Origin: Acidobacteriaceae bacterium
GTDB lineage: Bacteria > Acidobacteriota > Terriglobia > Terriglobales > Acidobacteriaceae
NCBI GenBank assembly: GCA_003140785.1
Contig: PLKY01000363.1
Location: 2,587 to 10,564, forward strand
Direction of reading: 5' to 3'
DNA length: 7,978 nucleotides
Both the position numbers and the translations under genes were made by a program. This document shows positions 1 to 6,563 of the stretch, piece by piece (the stretch's first letter is position 1; each line of letters begins with the position of its first letter). Under the pieces are notes generated by a model, which ran no database searches, had not been told where the DNA came from, and was given only the letters and a program-made list of their open reading frames with translations.

Positions 1-1547
1 TCGCTGCGGGGGCTCAGCCGATGAATCGCACGCGCCAGCAGCTCTTTGCCCGTCCCCGTCTCGCCTTGAATCAGTACCGTCGCATCGGTCGGCGCCACCG
101 TCTCAATCTCCTTGAGAACATGCCGCAGCCCGGCGCTCTCTCCCACAATGTCTTCAAACCGGTTCTCAAGATTGATCTCGTCTTCGAGATACTGCTTCTC
201 CTGGGTCAGCTTGTCGCGCATTTCCGCAATGCTGCGGAATGCAATGGAATTGTCCACTGCCATCGCCACTTGCACCGCAATCTTGGACAGGATGTTGGCG
301 TCTTCCTGGCTGATCCCGCCCTCAAGCCGGCTCAGTACGCCCATCGTCCCGATGGTCTTGCCGTTATGGGCCAGCGGAACCCAGCAGCCGGACTGCATGC
401 CGAGCCGGGTCAGTGTTTGGATAGTCGAAGGGGCATAAGCGGCGTCCGAGAGGCGCTGCAGCAGAACCGGCTCCCCGGTGCGAAAAACCAGCCCGGACAC
501 CGTTCCTTCCATCGAAGCGCGTCTGTCACCGGGAAGAGTGGACGTTTCCTCCGGCCCCAGATACTGCACCGCCATATCCCCCTTCGCATCGTCATAGAGC
601 GCCAGGGCTGCTCGGTCGTGAGGAACCACCTCGCGCAGACTCGCTGAAATCGCCTCCAGCAATTTCCGCACATCCAGGTTCGCGAGCAGCGCGTTGCTCA
701 ACTGAAGCATCACCGCTTCCTCCGCGCGCTTGCGATCCGTAAAATCTCGTGTGACTTTTGCGAACCCGGTCACTTCGCCCGTCGAATCGTGAATCGCCGT
801 CAACACCACATCGGCCCAGAAACGCGACCCATCTTTGCGCACCCGCCAGCCTTCCTGCTCAATCCGCCCTCGTGCCGTCGCCAGCCGCAGCATCTCCGCC
901 GGCTTGCCCCTGTCCACATCCTCATGAATAAAGAACCGCGAAAAATGCGACCCAAGCACTTCGCTCGCCTCGTAGCCCTTGATCCGCTCCGCGCCCGGAT
1001 TCCATGTCGCGACGCACCCATCCTTATCCAATAAGTAGATCGCGTATTCGCTCACGCTCTCCACAATCGAACGAAGCTGCTGGTCGGCCCGCCGCAAGGC
1101 GTCCTGCGCGAGCTTCTGTTCAGTCACATCGCGCACAAAGCTCAACACAATCGGCCCCGACCCGGTCTCCATCGGCTTCAGCATGATGTCCACTGGAAAC
1201 TCAGTCCCATCCTTCCGCAGCGCAAACAAATTCAGCGCCGCGCCCATCTGCCGTGCCCGCGGATGCGCGCTGTAGTTTTCGCGATAGCTGGGATGGCTTT
1301 TGCGAAAGCGTTCCGGCACCAGATTCTCAACCGGCTGGCCAAACAACTCGATCTGCGTGTAACCAAAAAGCTCCGCCGCGCGCGGGTTTGCCCCACGAAT
1401 TACCCCTTCGGCATCCGTGACAAAAATCGCGTCGGGAGATACATCGAACAGGTTCTCCAACGCAGATTGAGCGAGCTCGGCCTGGTTCTGCTCGGCCGCA
1501 GCCGCTGCATCCTTTTCCGGGGAATTAGAAAGACGCATAAATGGCAT
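1..1547 (-). CDS. PAS-PAS-GAF sigma-54-dependent transcriptional activator (3' end outside window)
   Basis: Likely a one-component sensor-regulator that activates sigma-54 (RpoN) promoters in response to a signal bound by its N-terminal domains. The open frame has no stop from the window edge to beyond 1547; 515 residues are visible. A short Ala/Gln-rich lead (1-27) is followed by PAS 1 (about 28-150, with SPDAIFVTDAEG, and LRKDGTEFPVDI, then VRDVTEQK at its end), PAS 2 (about 155-275, with YAIYLLDKDG, and VRKDGSRFWADV, then VTRDFTDRKRAEEA), a GAF domain (about 280-435) and a helical linker ending EDEINLENRFEDIVGES. The AAA+ domain then begins and reaches Walker A GETGTGKE at residues 495-502 (bases 42-65). 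Walker B, the GAFTGA loop and the HTH lie outside. There is no receiver domain, so it is not a classical NtrC response regulator. The ATG at 1547 has a weak AGG four to five bases upstream; an ATG at 1538 is the alternative. It is divergent from the reductase gene. Target genes cannot be read from the window, and I saw no clear -24/-12 promoter. Confidence 0.93.
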   Translation of the reverse strand, partial: MPFMRLSNSPEKDAAAAAEQNQAELAQSALENLFDVSPDAIFVTDAEGVIRGANPRAAELFGYTQIELFGQPVENLVPERFRKSHPSYRENYSAHPRARQMGAALNLFALRKDGTEFPVDIMLKPMETGSGPIVLSFVRDVTEQKLAQDALRRADQQLRSIVESVSEYAIYLLDKDGCVATWNPGAERIKGYEASEVLGSHFSRFFIHEDVDRGKPAEMLRLATARGRIEQEGWRVRKDGSRFWADVVLTAIHDSTGEVTGFAKVTRDFTDRKRAEEAVMLQLSNALLANLDVRKLLEAISASLREVVPHDRAALALYDDAKGDMAVQYLGPEETSTLPGDRRASMEGTVSGLVFRTGEPVLLQRLSDAAYAPSTIQTLTRLGMQSGCWVPLAHNGKTIGTMGVLSRLEGGISQEDANILSKIAVQVAMAVDNSIAFRSIAEMRDKLTQEKQYLEDEINLENRFEDIVGESAGLRHVLKEIETVAPTDATVLIQGETGTGKELLARAIHRLSPRS

Positions 1548-1560
1548 GGACCTGGAATGA

Positions 1561-1589
1561 ACGATACCTGACCCATAAAATCGCCGCAA
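1561..1589 (-). promoter_or_regulatory. Candidate sigma-70 promoter for the PAS/GAF regulator
   Basis: Read on the minus strand, TTGCGG (1584-1589) lies 17 bases before TATCGT (1561-1566). This would place the transcript start about 8 to 10 bases before the ATG at 1547. Both boxes deviate from consensus, so this is a weak match chosen mainly for spacing and position. The rest of the 145-bp divergent spacer (1548-1692) shows no strong inverted repeat, and I could not define a convincing plus-strand promoter for the reductase in it. Confidence 0.25.
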
Positions 1590-1692
1590 CCAGCATATCG
1601 GTGCAAGAAATCGCTCCGCATTTTGCCCACCGATTCCCTGCACCCTTCTCGCACGTTGATGAATCCAAGGGGAGAATAGGAGATCTTCCCTC

Positions 1693-2436
1693 ATGTCTCA
1701 AAAAGTAGCATTCATCACAGGCGGAAATCGCGGACTCGGTTTCCAGACCGCCCTTGACCTCAAATCCCCGGATACGAAGGTCGTCATCGGTTCACGCGAC
1801 CAAAAGCAAGGCGAAGAAGCAGTAGCTAAACTGCGCGCCGCAGGCGTCGACGCCGACGTCCTCAAGTTCGACATCACCAATTCAGGCGATCATCAGGCCG
1901 CCTACGACTACTTCAACTCGAAGTACGGTCGCCTCGATATCCTCATCAACAATGCCGGCCTCGCCGCAGGCAAATTTCCCGGTACCGGTCCCGAGCATTC
2001 GGCATCTGATGTCCCGCTCGATATCCTCGACAAGGTTTTCGCGACGAACTTCTTCGCCCCCGTAGCCCTCACCAAAAAACTTCTCCCGCTCATCAAAAAG
2101 AGCCCCGCGGGCCGCATCGTCAACCTCTCCAGCATCCTCGGTTCGCTCACCCTGCAGGCAGATCCCAATTCGCCCATCTACAAAGCCAAATCCTTCGCCT
2201 ACGACGCATCCAAAACCGCGCTCAATGCCTTCACCGTCCACCTCGCGTATGAACTCCGCGACACCAAAGTCAAGGTCAACTCCGCGCATCCAGGCTGGGT
2301 AAAAACCGACATGGGCGGCGATCAGGCGCCGATGGAATTGAGCGAAGGCGGCAAAACCAGCGCCGAACTCGCCACGCTACCAGACACCGGCCCCACGGGC
2401 GGCTACTTCCACCTCGGCAAGCCCCTGCCCTGGTAA
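1693..2436 (+). CDS. Classical short-chain dehydrogenase/reductase (carbonyl-reductase-like SDR)
   Basis: A cytosolic NAD(P)(H)-dependent oxidoreductase of 247 residues with a Rossmann fold. Visible motifs: the cofactor glycine motif TGGNRGLG (9-16), NNAG (86-89), the structural Asn of ATNF (119), the catalytic Ser in NLSS (146 or 147), YDASK giving catalytic Tyr170 and Lys174, and PGWVKTDMGG (200-209). Arg13 in the glycine loop and Arg35 after beta-2 (GSRD) favour NADP(H), as is known for such SDRs. About 23 residues separate Ser147 from Tyr170, more than the usual dozen or so; this short insert, together with the overall pattern, resembles the carbonyl reductase 1 / menthone-reductase-like branch, which reduces ketones or aldehydes. 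The substrate cannot be read from the sequence. AGGAG at 1678-1682 lies ten bases before the ATG, a rather long spacing, with GGGGAG a little further upstream. It is divergent from the PAS/GAF regulator; control by it is possible but unsupported. Confidence 0.93.
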   Translation: MSQKVAFITGGNRGLGFQTALDLKSPDTKVVIGSRDQKQGEEAVAKLRAAGVDADVLKFDITNSGDHQAAYDYFNSKYGRLDILINNAGLAAGKFPGTGPEHSASDVPLDILDKVFATNFFAPVALTKKLLPLIKKSPAGRIVNLSSILGSLTLQADPNSPIYKAKSFAYDASKTALNAFTVHLAYELRDTKVKVNSAHPGWVKTDMGGDQAPMELSEGGKTSAELATLPDTGPTGGYFHLGKPLPW

Positions 2437-2477
2437 ACAGAACCGGGGAGACTTCAACCAACCACGAAAATGGGCGC

Positions 2478-2504
2478 CCCAGGTCGCACTTTTGGGGACC
2501 TGGG
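2478..2504. repeat. Intergenic palindrome 1 (8-bp perfect stem)
   Basis: CCCAGGTC (2478-2485) and GACCTGGG (2497-2504) form a perfect 8-bp stem around an 11-base loop. It lies in the 161-bp gap between the convergent reductase and esterase genes. No run of T follows on the plus strand, and on the minus strand there is only a short T-stretch some bases away, so it is not a textbook intrinsic terminator. It may still act as a transcript-end structure for either gene. The shape and location suit a dispersed extragenic palindrome; I could not count copies elsewhere. Confidence 0.55.
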
Positions 2505-2559
2505 ACGGCAACGAATCTAAACTAACCGCTATCCAATCCGCACTCGCTCCAGTGCCCAT

Positions 2560-2582
2560 CCTTGCGCATCTTCTGCGCAAGG
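2560..2582. repeat. Intergenic palindrome 2 (9-bp perfect stem)
   Basis: CCTTGCGCA (2560-2568) and TGCGCAAGG (2574-2582) form a perfect 9-bp stem with the five-base loop TCTTC. It ends 15 bases before the last codon of the minus-strand esterase gene (stop at 2598-2600). Flanking bases (GCCCAT on the left, GGTTGG on the right) can extend the stem imperfectly. There is no U-tract, so a REP-like element or a protective mRNA 3' hairpin is more likely than a classical terminator. Both palindromes start with a similar G(C/T)GCCC lead-in, suggesting related element types. Confidence 0.55.
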
Positions 2583-2597
2583 GGTTGGAGAGCCCGT

Positions 2598-3671
2598 TCA
2601 CTGCGGAGAGGCGGTAACAGCAACCCGCGCGCGAATCCCCTCGCCAATCGGCCCCTCATGTCGTAACCGGGCATTCAGCCACTCAGTCATCCCGCGCTCC
2701 CAGTCGGGCACGCCCGGCAGCTTGTTCCATCCGCCCGTTCCATGCTTGCCGCCCGGTATCCGGATGATGTCGCAACGCACCCCGACCTTGTGCAGTGCAT
2801 CCTGCAGATTCGTCGCCTCGGCAAAAGGAATGTACTCGTCCTGATCGCCAAGAATTTCAAGAAACGGCGGGTCGTCCTTGTTCACATAGGTAATCGGCGA
2901 CGCCTCACGAATCGCTTCCCTCTCGCCTTTCTCCGCAATCAACGGATCCAGCAGCCGATGCACATCCGCATTCAGCGGCACAAATTCGAAACTGCTCTGC
3001 GCATACAAACTCACCACTGCCTGCGCTTTCGCGCTCTCGCGATCCACTGGATCCGTCGCATTCGGATCGCCCGCCGCATTCAGCAATCCAACCATGTTGC
3101 TCAGGAACCCGCCCGCCGACCCGCCCACCAGCACAATCCTGGCTCCATCCGCATTCCATCGCTGCGCATTATGCCGGATGAACCGCACCGCCCTCTGCAC
3201 ATCGAGCACCATGTAGGGATGCGGATACTTCGGCGCCAACCGGTAATTCACCGAGAAAACCGCATACCCCGCCGGCGCCAGAAAGTCCGCTGCATATGCC
3301 TCGCTGCCGCTCTTCGAGTCGCCGCCGTGATACCCGCCGCCATGAATGATAATCCCGATCGGACGCAGCTTCTCCCTGCTGTGAGCTTTTTCCTTCGGCG
3401 CGTAGTAATCCATCGTTAGCGTCTGTCCATCCGCCACGCCATAGACAATCCCATCTTCCGTCGGCACACGCTTCTCCTGTGCCCGCATCCGTTTGCCCAC
3501 AAGCCCGACAACCACCAGCACAGCAGCGCCAACAATCAAGCCGGAAATCATTCGCAACGAGCCAACCCTCCAAATCGCGAGCCGCACGATCCCTATCCTC
3601 ACGAGCACAATCAACAACGGGATCACAACATAATCGCCATCGATCACCCGATCACACAACCAGGCGACCAT
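2598..3671 (-). CDS. Membrane-anchored or exported alpha/beta-hydrolase (HSL / BD-FAE-type esterase)
   Basis: Probable carboxylesterase acting on small esters, of the hormone-sensitive-lipase-like branch. Numbered from the ATG at 3671 (357 residues): two hydrophobic stretches at about 13-34 and 42-59 would place the catalytic domain outside the cytoplasm or on the membrane. The oxyanion-hole motif HGGG is at 110-113, followed by YRLAP (143-147), as in this family. The nucleophile elbow GGSAGG has Ser185, GDQDEYIPF supplies the likely acid Asp278, and GGKHGTGG supplies His310, so the triad is complete. The frame extends to a TTG at 3704, but that codon lies in the T-tract of the upstream terminator. 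The ATG at 3671 has AGG seven bases upstream and is preferred. A third choice is the ATG at 3551, which keeps only the second hydrophobic segment as a signal or anchor and has GGAGGG about 14 bases upstream. The substrate is unknown. It lies downstream of the phosphodiesterase gene on the same strand, but a terminator separates them. Confidence 0.88.
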   Translation of the reverse strand: MVAWLCDRVIDGDYVVIPLLIVLVRIGIVRLAIWRVGSLRMISGLIVGAAVLVVVGLVGKRMRAQEKRVPTEDGIVYGVADGQTLTMDYYAPKEKAHSREKLRPIGIIIHGGGYHGGDSKSGSEAYAADFLAPAGYAVFSVNYRLAPKYPHPYMVLDVQRAVRFIRHNAQRWNADGARIVLVGGSAGGFLSNMVGLLNAAGDPNATDPVDRESAKAQAVVSLYAQSSFEFVPLNADVHRLLDPLIAEKGEREAIREASPITYVNKDDPPFLEILGDQDEYIPFAEATNLQDALHKVGVRCDIIRIPGGKHGTGGWNKLPGVPDWERGMTEWLNARLRHEGPIGEGIRARVAVTASPQ

Positions 3672-3702
3672 CTTATAACCTAACTTCGCTCCCCCAACAA
3701 GC

Positions 3703-3741
3703 AAACAAAAGCGCGCGACGCCTCGAATAAGACGCCGCGCG
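3703..3741 (-). terminator. Rho-independent terminator after the phosphodiesterase gene
   Basis: On the minus strand a 13-pair GC-rich stem (arms 3729-3741 and 3712-3724) closes a four-base loop. Ten pairs are Watson-Crick and three are G-U wobbles, all of which form only in the minus-strand RNA. After one C comes TTTTGTTT (3710-3703). The asymmetry of wobble pairs and the U-tract both fix the direction. It sits 34 bases after the phosphodiesterase stop codon and ends just before the esterase start, so the esterase needs its own promoter or read-through. TTGTTG followed after 16 bases by TTATAA lies between this terminator and the ATG at 3671. That is a possible promoter, but it is so close that it would better suit the later start at 3551. 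Confidence 0.75.
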
Positions 3742-3774
3742 GAGTTGTACCGATAAGCCTGAAAGATCCGATGC

Positions 3775-5502
3775 TTAGTGGCCGAAGTTGAGATTCACAT
3801 CCGGCAATACCGCCGTTCCCTCCAGCCGCACACCATCCAGACTGCTCGGATCGAGGCCAAGGGCGCGCAGAATCGTCGGCGCCACCTGCAATGTCCCCAC
3901 TTCACTGAACACCGTGCGCGGCCGGAACGCCGGATTCGAAAGCAACAGCATCACGTTGGTATCGTCATGCGAAAACCCGCCGTGCTCCATCAGCTTCGCC
4001 GCACTGCCCGTGTAAGTCACGCCCACATTCGGTGTCACAATGATGTCCGGCGTCCGCGGATCGTTCGGCGGGAGCCCCGGCGTGTTGTAGTTCAGCGTCA
4101 GCGACGGTCCAAAGTAAATCTGCCCAATGCCCGTTTCGCCACGATTTCCTTCCAGCAGCGTCACCGCCGCCCCCGTGTACGAGGGGTTGGTCAACCACAA
4201 CAGAGAAACATCGTCTTCTGTCGAACCAATGCCGCTGCCGTTTGGGTCCTCCGAGGGTGGCATCGCCGCGTGCAGATCGTTCGAGATCAGCGTTGCTGGC
4301 GACAACCCGTTACTCGTCTTCCCCGGAACCGCATCGTAGGCATTCGGATCGATAGGCGACTGCCCATGCTTCGCCGTGATAATGATCAGCGTGTTTTCGT
4401 ATTGACCGCGGTCCTTGATCTTCGTCACCATCTCCCCGATCGCATCGTCCGCAAACTGAATCTCACTCAACAACGTCGCAGTCGGCGTCCCCGATGCATC
4501 CAGGTAGCCTCCCTTGGTCGATGATTCGATCAGCTTCTGGCCCACGCTCACTGCCTGAAAATTCATCCCGTAAATCGTGGGGGTTTTCGCCGCCGCTCCA
4601 TCGTGGGTCTTGCCTTCGATCTCGTTCAGAATTGCATTGACCTTCAGTGTGTCGTAGCACTGGATATTCTTAAAGCTGTTCGTCCACGCGGTTAGATCGG
4701 CGCTGGTGTCGGGAACGGTTGAACACGAAATCCCTGACGCCGTCGTCACGCCTGGCAGCGCAACCACGTTCGAGTTGATCTCCGGCCCATAAAAGTCGTC
4801 AAGAACCCCGATCCCGTCGGGTCCCGCCACAGCCGAGTACGCAGGGTGCTTATCGGACCACGCCGTGTACCCTCCGGCCTTGTGAATCACCCCGAAAATC
4901 GTATTCGTTCGCACAAAGTTCCACGGAAGCACGGGTGCGCAACCGGCCGCTGGGTTACGATCCAGCTTAGTGGTATCGATCGAAGCAACGCCGCCGTCCG
5001 TCAAGCCGGCTCCAGGCGCGCCGCCATTCACCAACGTTTGGTTCTTGTCGATGCCCTCTTCGTACTCTGTCGTGTATCCCGTTGGCGCAGCGTTGGGCGT
5101 GCACGGGGCTGCTGGATTCCCATTCCCTGTCGTTGTCGCCGGCCCATCCAGTGACCGGTCATACGCCACATCGTAGTAAATCCCCATCGTGCGCGGCGTT
5201 GCTCCAGTCACGATCGTCATCAGGCCGGGGAAAGAGTCCGACGGCTTCGAAGTGCTTGCGCCTACGTAATTCACTCCGGTCGTGCCAAGAGCCGCAAGGT
5301 TTGGGCAGTAAGGATTCCCGTCATTCACGCCCGCAACACCGTTGGAGCAGTTCAGAAAATCGACAGCATGCATACCATCGATGCTGATCAGCAGCACATG
5401 CCGGACACCGCTTTCTGTCCAGCCGTTATCACCGCTTTGGGCTACGGCAGCCGTCGCGAGTGCAGCCGCCAGAAACGCAATTAGGGGAGTCGATTTGCGC
5501 AT
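3775..5502 (-). CDS. Secreted type I phosphodiesterase / alkaline-phosphatase-superfamily protein with altered metal site
   Basis: Protein of 575 residues with a clear Sec signal peptide: basic MRKS, a hydrophobic Ala-rich core, and likely cleavage after AVA at residue 21. The mature part follows the nucleotide pyrophosphatase/phosphodiesterase (NPP) layout. HVLLISIDGMHAVDF carries the first metal Asp (Asp42), and DSFPGLMTIVTG places Ser90 where NPP enzymes usually have the Thr nucleophile. ENTLIIITAKHGQSP (370-383) matches the DHG block but with Lys378 in place of the Asp ligand; His379 remains. MEHGGFSHDD (505-514) supplies late His508 or His512. The PDxxGH-like block that normally supplies two ligands appears as MNFQAVSVGQK (313-323), without Asp or His. 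Several cysteines (52, 66, 134, 188, 260, 282) could form disulfides in the periplasm. It may hydrolyse phosphodiesters or phosphomonoesters with another metal arrangement, or be catalytically changed. GGAGGAA (5505-5511 on the minus strand) directly precedes the ATG, supporting this start. Confidence 0.88.
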   Translation of the reverse strand: MRKSTPLIAFLAAALATAAVAQSGDNGWTESGVRHVLLISIDGMHAVDFLNCSNGVAGVNDGNPYCPNLAALGTTGVNYVGASTSKPSDSFPGLMTIVTGATPRTMGIYYDVAYDRSLDGPATTTGNGNPAAPCTPNAAPTGYTTEYEEGIDKNQTLVNGGAPGAGLTDGGVASIDTTKLDRNPAAGCAPVLPWNFVRTNTIFGVIHKAGGYTAWSDKHPAYSAVAGPDGIGVLDDFYGPEINSNVVALPGVTTASGISCSTVPDTSADLTAWTNSFKNIQCYDTLKVNAILNEIEGKTHDGAAAKTPTIYGMNFQAVSVGQKLIESSTKGGYLDASGTPTATLLSEIQFADDAIGEMVTKIKDRGQYENTLIIITAKHGQSPIDPNAYDAVPGKTSNGLSPATLISNDLHAAMPPSEDPNGSGIGSTEDDVSLLWLTNPSYTGAAVTLLEGNRGETGIGQIYFGPSLTLNYNTPGLPPNDPRTPDIIVTPNVGVTYTGSAAKLMEHGGFSHDDTNVMLLLSNPAFRPRTVFSEVGTLQVAPTILRALGLDPSSLDGVRLEGTAVLPDVNLNFGH

Positions 5503-5573
5503 AGTTCCTCCATGAGCGAGGACACTAGAGGCGCAAGCCTCATTTCAATGTGTCAAGCGGAAGAATTTCGGAT

Positions 5574-5602
5574 GAATTACAAAATGACCGCGCCGTCATC
5601 AA
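5574..5602 (-). promoter_or_regulatory. Candidate promoter and overlapping inverted repeat for the phosphodiesterase gene
   Basis: On the minus strand TTGATG (5597-5602) and TAATTC (5574-5579) are 17 bases apart. The inverted repeat ATGAC-6-GTCAT (5584-5588 and 5595-5599) overlaps the -35 box and spacer, a place where an operator would act. Transcription from here would give a leader of about 65 bases that includes GAGGC-GCAA-GCCTC (5528-5541), a small GNRA-capped hairpin. A perfect TTGACA is also present on this strand at 5551-5556, but without a -10 box at proper distance. The divergent spacer (5503-5707) shows no convincing plus-strand promoter for the DinB-like gene. Confidence 0.3.
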
Positions 5603-5707
5603 CTTTGCATCGAGAAAAAACTCGCGCGGCAAATGCCTACACGTCACCTGGCCGCCGCAGCCTTAAGATGGCTCAAGAGAAATCTCGCGTTTCGTTCGAG
5701 GCCCCAG

Positions 5708-6253
5708 ATGGACTTCAATCTGCAAAGCAGTACCGCCCTTCTCTCCCGCACCCCAACCACCCTCGACGCACTTCTTCGCGATTTCCCCGACGCGTGGAAC
5801 CTTTCCAACGAAGGCGAGAATACCTGGACTCCCATCGATGTAGTCGCCCATTTGCTCTATACCGACCGCACCAACTGGAAGCCCCGCGCCCAAACCATCC
5901 TACAATTCGGTGAAACCAAGCCCTTCGATCCCTTTCGCCGCTTCGGCCACGTCCAGGAGCGCGAAGGAAAATCCCTGCCTCAGTTGCTCGATGAGTTCGC
6001 CCAGATCCGATCGGAAACCCTGAATGAAATCCGCGGTTGGAACCTGAGCGCAGAAGACCTCGCCAAGCGCGGCCAGCATCCTGCCCTCGGCACAGCAACG
6101 CTGTCTCAACTTATCGCCGCATGGACAGTCCACGACCTCACCCACCTCCACCAGATCACCCGCATCCTCGCCCACCAATATCGCGAAGCCGTAGGCCCCT
6201 GGAACAAATTCCTCGGCGTCCTCCAATGCACCGGCCACAGCGCCCCCGCATAA
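5708..6253 (+). CDS. DinB/YfiT-like putative metal-dependent four-helix-bundle protein
   Basis: A 181-residue cytosolic protein of the DinB/YfiT superfamily, whose members include thiol-dependent S-transferases and many proteins of unknown role. Family signs: TWTPIDVVAHLLYTDR, with the first metal His at position 48 on helix 2, and WTVHDLTHLHQI near the C-terminus, with the HxxxH pair His142 and His146 (His148 also nearby). Three histidines in this arrangement form the metal site of the family. The length is close to the usual 150-180 residues. The frame is open further upstream to an ATG at 5633, but that start has no ribosome site, and the extra 25 residues are Arg/Ala-rich and unlike the family. 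The ATG at 5708 has GAGG (5698-5701) six bases upstream and begins at the expected first helix. It is divergent from the phosphodiesterase gene and in the same direction as uvrB, 310 bp away. The substrate and thiol cofactor are unknown. Despite the family name there is no evidence of an SOS role. Confidence 0.88.
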   Translation: MDFNLQSSTALLSRTPTTLDALLRDFPDAWNLSNEGENTWTPIDVVAHLLYTDRTNWKPRAQTILQFGETKPFDPFRRFGHVQEREGKSLPQLLDEFAQIRSETLNEIRGWNLSAEDLAKRGQHPALGTATLSQLIAAWTVHDLTHLHQITRILAHQYREAVGPWNKFLGVLQCTGHSAPA

Positions 6254-6563
6254 TGCCCGTCGTCGCGTTTCATCGACAAATCACAATGGAGTCTGCGACC
6301 AGCTATAGTCCGCTCGCCCGCCTTTTAAGAATAATCGCCGGATTTCAAGCCCAAAGATGAAGAGGCAGAGAAACACGCGTTCATTGCCGCCGGTGGCCTG
6401 AAGGAACTTCTCCGCCCACCGCAGCCATAGGATTTAACGTGATAACCCGACGCTTGCGTGCCATATGCATACGAGATCCATCGCGGCGTCGAATTCCACG
6501 TTCTCGCTGATCCCTGATCTCTGTCTTTTCGCCTCTTCTTCGCCAGTCGTCTATAATCCCAGG
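6254..6563. other. 310-bp intergenic spacer between the DinB-like gene and uvrB, with a possible coding remnant
   Basis: No complete gene is supported here. At 6335-6430 (plus) a stretch between TAA and TAG reads as 31 residues containing KDEEAEKHAFIAAGGLKELL. It has the balanced, amphipathic composition of a real protein C-terminus but no start codon. Just before it, in another frame, 6286-6360 reads MESATSYSPLARLLRIIAGF and four more residues, with no ribosome site. Together they could be a frameshifted remnant, or chance. No intrinsic terminator for the DinB-like gene is visible. The right end contains the uvrB promoter region. Confidence 0.35.
6552..6557 (+). promoter_or_regulatory. TATAAT -10 box of uvrB, implying a leaderless transcript
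   Basis: A perfect TATAAT at 6552-6557 is separated from the uvrB ATG (6564) by only six bases, CCCAGG. A start site at the normal distance from the -10 box would fall on or next to the A of the ATG. The AGG touching the ATG is too close to serve as a Shine-Dalgarno site. The -35 region is poor: TTCGCC or TCGCCT lies 17-18 bases upstream. No clear LexA-type operator is visible. Confidence 0.5.

Noticed and set aside
21..647. Plus-strand frame of 208 codons opposite the PAS/GAF regulator
   Set aside because: The minus strand carries a continuous GAF and AAA+ reading with a Walker A motif. The plus-strand product is an Arg/His-rich shadow.
1548..1692. Sigma-54 promoter between the regulator and the reductase
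   Set aside because: I looked on both strands for GG and GC spaced ten bases apart in the TGGCAC/TTGC context and found no convincing match.
3672..3704. TTG start at 3704 for the esterase
   Set aside because: The codon lies in the terminator U-tract and lacks a ribosome site. The ATG at 3671 has AGG at a proper distance.
2742..4524. Plus-strand frames of 225 and 248 codons opposite the esterase and phosphodiesterase genes
   Set aside because: Their products are rich in Arg, His, Ile and Pro without motifs, while the minus strand encodes complete catalytic motifs. They are codon-bias shadows.
5611..5624. CGAG-6-CTCG hairpin with an A-rich loop in the divergent spacer
   Set aside because: The stem is only four base pairs with no flanking support, so it is probably chance.
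5633..5707. N-terminal extension of the DinB-like protein from the ATG at 5633
   Set aside because: There is no ribosome site before 5633, the extra residues do not suit the family, and the ATG at 5708 has GAGG six bases upstream.
6490..6506. Possible LexA/SOS box before uvrB around GAATTCCACGTTC
   Set aside because: It does not match the GAAC-4-GTTC type (one half-site base is wrong and the spacing is off), nor the CTGT-8-ACAG type.
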